DNA of 10,511 nucleotides, taken from contig DATGHS010000227.1 of NCBI GenBank assembly GCA_035307785.1, positions 1 to 10,511 on the forward strand, read 5' to 3'. The position numbers and the translations under genes are program-made. The notes beneath the pieces are model-generated. The model made no database searches. It saw only the letters and a list, made by a program, of their open reading frames with translations, and was not told the DNA's origin. This DNA comes from DATGHS01 sp035307785 (lineage in GTDB: Bacteria > Planctomycetota > Planctomycetia > Gemmatales > Gemmataceae). Position 1 is the first letter of the stretch. Every line of letters begins with the position of its first letter. This document shows, in pieces, positions 6,622-10,511 of this stretch.

Positions 6622-7812
6622 TCACGAAGCTATCCGCTTGATGACCAGGGTCGCGTAACTGCCGCGGGGTAAGATGAATGTTATTAGCAGTTTTTGCCGG
6701 CCGGAATTGCGCTCATCGACATCGGCAGTCCACTGGATTTGTTCCGGCTGAAACAGCACTGCGCGCAGGCCACGTGAAAAGAATGGCCGCCGCAATCCTT
6801 TCAGTTTTAATTGCTTCAAGTCAACGTTTTCTTCCGCAAGAACGGATTGCAAAATCTGCGGCCAATCCGGCGGTGTATCGGGAATCTGATCGGAGTAATC
6901 GAGCCGGGCCGACGGAAGTGGCAACGACAACTTCGAGAGCATTCCGCGCTTGCCGGCCGAGACGGCGCGCGGCGTTGGGAAGGACCCCTGTTTGGTTCGC
7001 AACTCGACACGCTCATTGCCTGGAAGATGGTTCTCTAGCCAGTTTCTCAGCATCCGATTCCACAAATAGCTCTGATAAGCAGAGAGGTACAAACCAGCCA
7101 GGTCTTGCTGCACGCGGGCGAATGCGCCACGAAAGTCGGTAGGGTGCGATACGAGATAATCCACCAAGCTGCGTGCTTGACCACGTGGCAACGTTTGCTT
7201 GCACTTTTGCCAATCGCCCCAGTGTTCGCGGAGTGTCGCCTTCGCGCGCTTGCTGGCGGCGCGATCGTGTTCATACGGCTCAGCCAGGGCTAGTTTCAGT
7301 GCCGCCTCGTAACTCCCTAGCACCAGTTGCCGTGCCACAAAATCGCCGCCGACCGATACGGAGCCGAACCGCTGATCGTCGAAGTAATTGGCGACGCCAT
7401 CGTGCTGAACTTCTGCCACGGCCTTTCCCGCCAATTCGACCTGCATCGGCGTGAGATTGCGGACGCTGATTGCAAACCGATTGGCACGGATACTCGCCGC
7501 CGAGTACGGCTCGGGGACCTGGCCAAGGTAAGTCAACGAGATTGTATCCTGCGACAGATCGCGCCGCGGACCACGGAAGATCGTGAGGTATTGAAACGTG
7601 TGCGCGTGGCGATCCTTCAGGCCGCCGTAGGATAGTCCCCTTGAATCGATGCGCCAGCGGCGGTGAATCGACATGAGGGCTTCGTTCGTGGTCCACCCTG
7701 ATTTTTCCAGCCGATAAAAAGCATATGGACCATCTCCAGGAACAACGTCGGTAAGTTCCTCCACGACAAAATCATCGGGTGATTGCTTGATTTTCATGCG
7801 AACTTGGGTCAT
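6622..7812 (-). CDS. truD: tRNA pseudouridine(13) synthase TruD, long form
   Basis: TruD converts uridine 13 of tRNA (tRNA-Glu in E. coli) to pseudouridine in the cytoplasm. Counting from the ATG at 7812, the catalytic motif is G-G-L-K66-D67-R-H-A with Asp67 as the nucleophile. It is preceded by SPDDFVVEE, which matches the conserved DF-V-E start of the family. N142-Y-F-D-D-Q-R-F-G150 matches the NYFG-QRFG motif, and the C-terminal LPRGSYATLVIKR matches the usual GSFAT ending. At 396 residues it is longer than the E. coli enzyme (349). The extra part includes HPTDFRGA and A245-Y-Q-S-Y-L-W-N252, resembling archaeal TruD and eukaryotic Pus7. The ATG overlaps the TGA of the sigma-factor gene (TGATG), so translation is probably coupled. 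A TTG at 7815 and an ATG at 7797 are alternative starts. The family assignment is firm. Confidence 0.95.
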   Translation of the reverse strand: MTQVRMKIKQSPDDFVVEELTDVVPGDGPYAFYRLEKSGWTTNEALMSIHRRWRIDSRGLSYGGLKDRHAHTFQYLTIFRGPRRDLSQDTISLTYLGQVPEPYSAASIRANRFAISVRNLTPMQVELAGKAVAEVQHDGVANYFDDQRFGSVSVGGDFVARQLVLGSYEAALKLALAEPYEHDRAASKRAKATLREHWGDWQKCKQTLPRGQARSLVDYLVSHPTDFRGAFARVQQDLAGLYLSAYQSYLWNRMLRNWLENHLPGNERVELRTKQGSFPTPRAVSAGKRGMLSKLSLPLPSARLDYSDQIPDTPPDWPQILQSVLAEENVDLKQLKLKGLRRPFFSRGLRAVLFQPEQIQWTADVDERNSGRQKLLITFILPRGSYATLVIKRIAS

Positions 7813-8450
7813 CAACTACCCGTGAGCGCCTCTTTCAGCCGGCGCAAAGCGCGCAGGTGTCGCATGGACGCGGCAGCTTCCGTGAGACCCAGCGCGGCCG
7901 CGATTTCCTGATTGGATAACTGCTCGTAATAGCGCATCAAGATTACTTCCCGGTCCATGTCATCGAGCGTTTTGAGCACCGCTTGCAACTTCTGCTGGAG
8001 TTCTTGCTGTAAAACTGCGGAAGCCGGAGTTCGCTCCCGATCCATTAGTTGACCCAGCAGCTGTACGGATGACTGCGACGTCCAGGCCGGCGGCCGTTGC
8101 GGCTGCTCGTGGTCAATACTCCGGCGAGCGGCTTCCTTGTGCCGGCGGTAAGTATCGATGATGCGGTCCTGGGCCATTTGTCGAAGCCAAAGATGAAACG
8201 GCATCCGCGGGTCTTTGAGGTACTCGGCTAGCCGGCGATGCGCGTCGAAGAGCACCTTTTGCACGATATCGCTGGCGTCTTCGCGCCGGGCCAGTTGCGG
8301 ATCCAGGCGAAGCTCGACGGCCCGCCGCAGCGGCTCGCGAAACAGCGCCAACAATTCATCCTCGGCCTGCGGCCGGCCTTGGCCTGCCTGAGCCAGCAGA
8401 TCTTGCACACGCTGAGCTTCCGGCCACATAGGACTACCCCAGGCTTTCAT
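7812..8450 (-). CDS. ECF-like sigma-70 family RNA polymerase sigma factor (planctomycete type)
   Basis: This 212-residue protein should direct RNA polymerase to a small set of promoters. Region 2 spans about residues 33-105 and contains DASDIVQKVLFDA and the helix up to MAQDRIIDTYRRH. Region 4 spans about 160-210 with LDDMDREVILMRYYEQLSNQEIA and the helix-turn-helix EIAAALGLTEAAASMRHLRAL. A charged linker of about 45 residues between them is long for a minimal ECF factor but usual for planctomycete-specific subfamilies, to which I assign it by overall resemblance. No anti-sigma factor or zinc-finger partner is encoded next to it. The ATG at 8450 lacks a Shine-Dalgarno sequence; an ATG at 8429 would remove seven residues. 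It overlaps truD by one base downstream, and its start overlaps an opposite-strand ATG at 8449. A -10-like TATGAT at 8479-8474 lies just upstream. Confidence 0.92.
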   Translation of the reverse strand: MKAWGSPMWPEAQRVQDLLAQAGQGRPQAEDELLALFREPLRRAVELRLDPQLARREDASDIVQKVLFDAHRRLAEYLKDPRMPFHLWLRQMAQDRIIDTYRRHKEAARRSIDHEQPQRPPAWTSQSSVQLLGQLMDRERTPASAVLQQELQQKLQAVLKTLDDMDREVILMRYYEQLSNQEIAAALGLTEAAASMRHLRALRRLKEALTGS

Positions 8451-8460
8451 GCAAATGATT

Positions 8461-8485
8461 CGGATATCAACATATCATATGCCAG
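8461..8485. promoter_or_regulatory. AT-rich palindromic divergent promoter island
   Basis: In an otherwise GC-rich area, GATATC and the perfect inverted repeat CATAT-C-ATATG (8471-8481) lie between the divergent sigma-factor and secreted-protein genes. On the plus strand TATCAT (8473-8478), and on the minus strand TATGAT (8479-8474), each match the -10 consensus at 5 of 6 positions, so the two would overlap. No good -35 hexamer was found for either direction. Confidence 0.4.
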
Positions 8486-8538
8486 AGAATGACTTTGCTG
8501 CGTGGCGGCATGAATTGCGAGCCCGATTTCTTTCCACT

Positions 8539-8543
8539 GGGAG
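8539..8543 (+). promoter_or_regulatory. Ribosome binding site that decides the start of the small secreted protein
   Basis: GGGAG ends 7 nt before the ATG at 8551. The longer reading from the ATG at 8449 would put 34 non-hydrophobic residues ahead of the signal peptide and begin inside the first codon of the sigma-factor gene on the other strand. Confidence 0.7.
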
Positions 8544-8550
8544 CCTGGCC

Positions 8551-9030
8551 ATGCGGTCAATTCCCGCGGTGACCATAGTTGGGGCAGTGTTGGCGGCCGC
8601 ATCGCCGCCGGCAACTGCCAAGGATAACAAACTTCCCGACGAAGTGGTAAACGTCCTCGCGAATGCGGAGACGTTTGAACTGCTGTCGCTCGACCCGGAC
8701 TCCAGAGTCGACACGTCCAAGGATGCTTTTCATGGGTACAAGGTGCTTGGCAAGACGTCAGTTAAGGAAGCCGATGCTCGCCAAAAGCTTGTGGACTCGT
8801 TAGCCAAGGGGATGGAGGGCGAGATTCGTCCCGCCAAATGTTTCAATCCCCGGCACGGAATTCGCGCTACACATGACGGCAAGACGGTGGAACTTGTAAT
8901 CTGCTTCGAATGTCATCAATTCAAAGTGTTCACAGGACCCGGCAAAGTGTCCGGATTACTGGTAGACAAATCGCCGGAACCCGCCTTCGACAAGATCCTC
9001 AAGGACGCCGGCATACCCAAAGCAAAATGA
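8551..9030 (+). CDS. Small secreted protein with CF-x-PRH / CFxCH signature, function unknown
   Basis: The 159-residue product starts with a signal peptide (MRSIPAVTIVGAVLAAASPPATA), so it should be exported. The start at 8551 is supported by GGGAG 7 nt upstream. The mature part has a Cys/His cluster: C97-F-N-P-R-H102 and, sixteen residues after H102, C118-F-E-C121-H122. I recall similar small secreted proteins of unknown function in planctomycetes and relatives with the pattern CFxPRHG...CFxC, which suggests a bound metal such as zinc or iron. Here the second part also reads as CXXCH, the covalent heme c motif. Whether this is a real heme site cannot be told from sequence. The gene is divergent from the sigma-factor gene and could share its control region. 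It ends 24 bp from the convergent PagL-like gene. Being a real gene is likely; its role is unknown. Confidence 0.82.
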   Translation: MRSIPAVTIVGAVLAAASPPATAKDNKLPDEVVNVLANAETFELLSLDPDSRVDTSKDAFHGYKVLGKTSVKEADARQKLVDSLAKGMEGEIRPAKCFNPRHGIRATHDGKTVELVICFECHQFKVFTGPGKVSGLLVDKSPEPAFDKILKDAGIPKAK

Positions 9031-9054
9031 CGATGCCGTGCGGGTACGTCAGAA

Positions 9055-9936
9055 TCAATTTCTTCCAAAGTAATAGGTGAAACCAATAAACTCCATGGCG
9101 CCGTTAACGCTGATATTCGGCATCACGATGCCGCCGTTGGAGTAATGATAGAAGGAGCTTTCCAAGTCCAACGAAAACGAAGGACTTAAGAAATAGTGGC
9201 AACCGCCGCCGATGTGGATGATGAAATTGAACGCGCTCACAAGGCTGGCGTTCGGACTCAGGTAAGAATCCGAATACATGCACCCGCCGCCGCCCTGCAA
9301 GTAGAAGACCAGCCGTTCGCGCTTCGTGAACGAGAAATTGTATCTGCCGTACACTGCGCCACCGATGATGATCGAGCCGGGCCCCGAAAGGATCGGAACC
9401 GTGTGCAGTTCCACCACGAACTCCGAGCTGCCGCGCAGAAACCGGTTGGGGTCGTTTCCGCGAATCACGCGACTAAAGCGAACGTTCTCCATCAAGAGGT
9501 TCATGGGAGTTTGATATATTTGCACGGGCACGCCAAAGAGGTAGGGCGTGAATAGCACGCTCGTGACGTACTGCACAGCCCATTGTCCTGCCGGAAAGCG
9601 GTCGGTCATGCAATACTGCGGGTCGCAAAAGACGCTCATGGCTGGACTGGTTGGATCGAAAGCTGGTTGATCCTCGGGCAACTTGACCTGGGCTTGCTCC
9701 GCGCTTTCCTGCGGCGGGTTCACATCAAATTTCTGCAAAATGGGATGCGGTTGCTCCGCGGGAGTGTCATTTGCGCCAAACGTTACGGGCAATGGCATCT
9801 TTACCGCCCTCGGAAGGCTGGCGGCAAGCGGATACTCGGGAACCCCATCGCCGTCCACCTGAGCTCGCAGTGTGGTTACCGGTAGAAGGCCGACGAACAG
9901 GACCAACATGCCGATAGCGCGCGCCCGTGCCATCAT
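9055..9936 (-). CDS. PagL-like outer-membrane lipid A 3-O-deacylase (acyloxyacyl hydrolase family)
   Basis: PagL enzymes are outer-membrane beta-barrels that remove the 3-O-linked acyl chain of lipid A. This 293-residue protein starts with a signal peptide (cleavage likely after A25 in LRA-Q). A Pro-rich linker covers about residues 26-100, and a Cys pair is at C104 and C109. The barrel part (about 110-293) has alternating strands such as GGAVYGRYNFSF and a C-terminus ending TYYFGRN. The catalytic motif H264-Y-S266-N-G-G-I...P-N matches the HYSNAG...PN motif of Pseudomonas PagL. The third catalytic residue is probably Glu282, four residues further from the Ser than in PagL. I chose the ATG at 9936 because CAGGAG lies at 9950-9945, 8 nt upstream, and the signal peptide begins there; the frame stays open upstream to 10374 but looks non-coding. 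The gene stands alone, between a convergent and a divergent neighbour. Fold is likely; activity is inferred. Confidence 0.78.
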   Translation of the reverse strand: MMARARAIGMLVLFVGLLPVTTLRAQVDGDGVPEYPLAASLPRAVKMPLPVTFGANDTPAEQPHPILQKFDVNPPQESAEQAQVKLPEDQPAFDPTSPAMSVFCDPQYCMTDRFPAGQWAVQYVTSVLFTPYLFGVPVQIYQTPMNLLMENVRFSRVIRGNDPNRFLRGSSEFVVELHTVPILSGPGSIIIGGAVYGRYNFSFTKRERLVFYLQGGGGCMYSDSYLSPNASLVSAFNFIIHIGGGCHYFLSPSFSLDLESSFYHYSNGGIVMPNISVNGAMEFIGFTYYFGRN

Positions 9937-9944
9937 GAGACTGG

Positions 9945-9950
9945 CTCCTG
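9945..9950 (-). promoter_or_regulatory. Ribosome binding site that decides the PagL-like start
   Basis: CAGGAG on the minus strand lies 8 nt before the ATG at 9936, which begins a clear signal peptide. This rejects the 146-codon upstream extension to 10374. Confidence 0.7.
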
Positions 9951-10219
9951 GGAATGACGTACTGCGTTGGAAAACCGAGTTCCGACGCGGTTCCATCGAC
10001 AAATCCCGGCAAATCGGTCCAGGGAAAATAAGCGGTCTAATCGCTTCTTTGCAAACTGGTAAGAAAGTTGTCGTTTCCGTAGTTTCGGGCAAAAAAGTCG
10101 AAGGCGGCAAAGTGGGTAGTTTTTTGCTTAGCAATTGCGCAGGAAGCGTCCAAGTCGGCCGCCCGACGCCGCTATTCGGCTCTTTCCCTAAAAAAACAAG
10201 AGTCAACCGAATCTCGTGC
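9951..10219. other. Divergent intergenic region between the PagL-like gene and the right-edge gene
   Basis: The gap should carry promoters for both directions. For the minus strand, TTGCAA (10054-10049) and TATTTT (10030-10025) with an 18-bp spacer make a weak candidate. GTCGG at 10154-10158 and CCGAC at 10163-10167 form a 5-bp inverted repeat. A purine-rich AAAGT-repetitive stretch lies at about 10058-10126. Frames that cross the region on either strand lack protein-like character. Confidence 0.45.
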
Positions 10220-10225
10220 AAGGAG
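10220..10225 (+). promoter_or_regulatory. Strong ribosome binding site of the right-edge gene
   Basis: AAGGAG is followed by 4 nt and the ATG at 10230. The spacing is a little short but workable. It supports a gene that would otherwise be missed, because its stop lies outside the window. Confidence 0.7.
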
Positions 10226-10229
10226 TTCC

Positions 10230-10511
10230 ATGCTGGATTTCCCCCGGTATCGAATCCATGCACGAGTGCGGGGTGGAGCGACCGTGCACGCCGCGATATT
10301 GCGGCCGGAAACCGGCGAACAGATAGGCGTGGCCGAGGAAACTCCTCCACAAGGATTACGCCGGTTTCTTCCACGATCTTGGCGCGGCCGGCAGTTGGAA
10401 GTTCGCGAATTCCCGGAGCCGGCCTTGGTTTTTCGGGTGGTTTTTCCAGCCGGACCGTGGCACTCGACCGTGCGCGTTTACGATGCCATGGATGAGCGCA
10501 TGGGATTTTTT
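10230..10511 (+). CDS. Protein of uncertain family, possibly scramblase/LURP-one-like (3' end cut by the window)
   Basis: The frame from the ATG at 10230 stays open for 94 codons to the last base and begins MLDFPRYRIHARVR. AAGGAG lies just upstream. Codon use (many GCC, CTG, GTG, CGG, GAG) fits the neighbouring genes. The visible part is soluble, with no signal peptide or membrane segment, and alternates short beta strands with charged turns. Stretches such as LRPETGEQIGVAEE, ALVFRVVF and VRVYDAMDERMGFF resemble the strand-turn pattern 'v-vyDa-g--iG-f' of the phospholipid scramblase/LURP-one (tubby-like) superfamily. That family suggestion is weak and rests on a partial protein. It is divergent from the PagL-like gene and could share its regulatory region. 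An overlapping plus-strand frame ending at 10495 is less protein-like and has no ribosome binding site. Confidence 0.72.
   Translation, partial: MLDFPRYRIHARVRGGATVHAAILRPETGEQIGVAEETPPQGLRRFLPRSWRGRQLEVREFPEPALVFRVVFPAGPWHSTVRVYDAMDERMGFF

Noticed and set aside
9937..10374. Upstream extension of the PagL-like frame by 146 codons
   Set aside because: A signal peptide and a good ribosome binding site mark the start at 9936, and the extension covers the likely promoters of two divergent genes.
9872..10495. Plus-strand frame of 207 codons across the divergent intergenic region
   Set aside because: It overlaps the signal peptide of the PagL-like gene and the start of the right-edge gene in another frame, lacks a ribosome binding site, and its product is Arg/Ser/Gly-rich without motifs.
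1..10511. A new defence, mobile or biosynthetic system
   Set aside because: There are no integrase, transposase, nuclease, toxin-antitoxin, CRISPR or biosynthetic core genes, and gene orientations change often, so no multi-gene cassette is supported.

Overview
The window most likely comes from a planctomycete. The first gene is a PVC-type membrane-bound dehydrogenase (beta-propeller, HEAT-like helices, C-terminal cytochrome c domain), a family greatly expanded in Planctomycetes and Verrucomicrobia. The sigma factor and the small secreted Cys-rich protein also fit that group, as do the moderately high GC, roomy intergenic regions and frequent strand switches. No rRNA, tRNA, CRISPR array, transposase or phage gene was seen.

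Layout, left to right: (1) a plus-strand PVC-type dehydrogenase/cytochrome c gene whose signal peptide is cut by the left edge; (2) about 500 bp without a gene, holding a 9-bp periodic AGATT element, a promoter-like pair and two mutually exclusive hairpins; (3) a plus-strand GT1 glycosyltransferase resembling RhlB, facing (4) a minus-strand GT4 glycosyltransferase, with a hairpin between their stops; (5) about 400 bp without a gene; (6) a minus-strand unit in which a planctomycete-type ECF-like sigma factor overlaps a downstream truD (tRNA pseudouridine-13 synthase) by one base; (7) a divergent AT-rich promoter island; (8) a plus-strand small secreted protein with a CF-x-PRH/CFxCH signature; (9) a convergent minus-strand PagL-like outer-membrane lipid A deacylase (acyloxyacyl hydrolase family); (10) a divergent plus-strand gene that runs off the right edge and is recognisable by a strong ribosome binding site and an open frame.

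How the genes work together: three of them (GT1, GT4, PagL-like) act on glycolipid or envelope glycoconjugates, but they are not arranged as one operon and no shared pathway can be shown. The only pair that is clearly coupled is sigma factor and truD. I see no convincing new multi-gene system. The best leads are the sigma-truD coupling with its palindromic divergent promoter, the long Pus7-like form of TruD, the CXXCH in the small secreted protein, the altered PagL active-site region, and the possible attenuator ahead of the GT1 gene.
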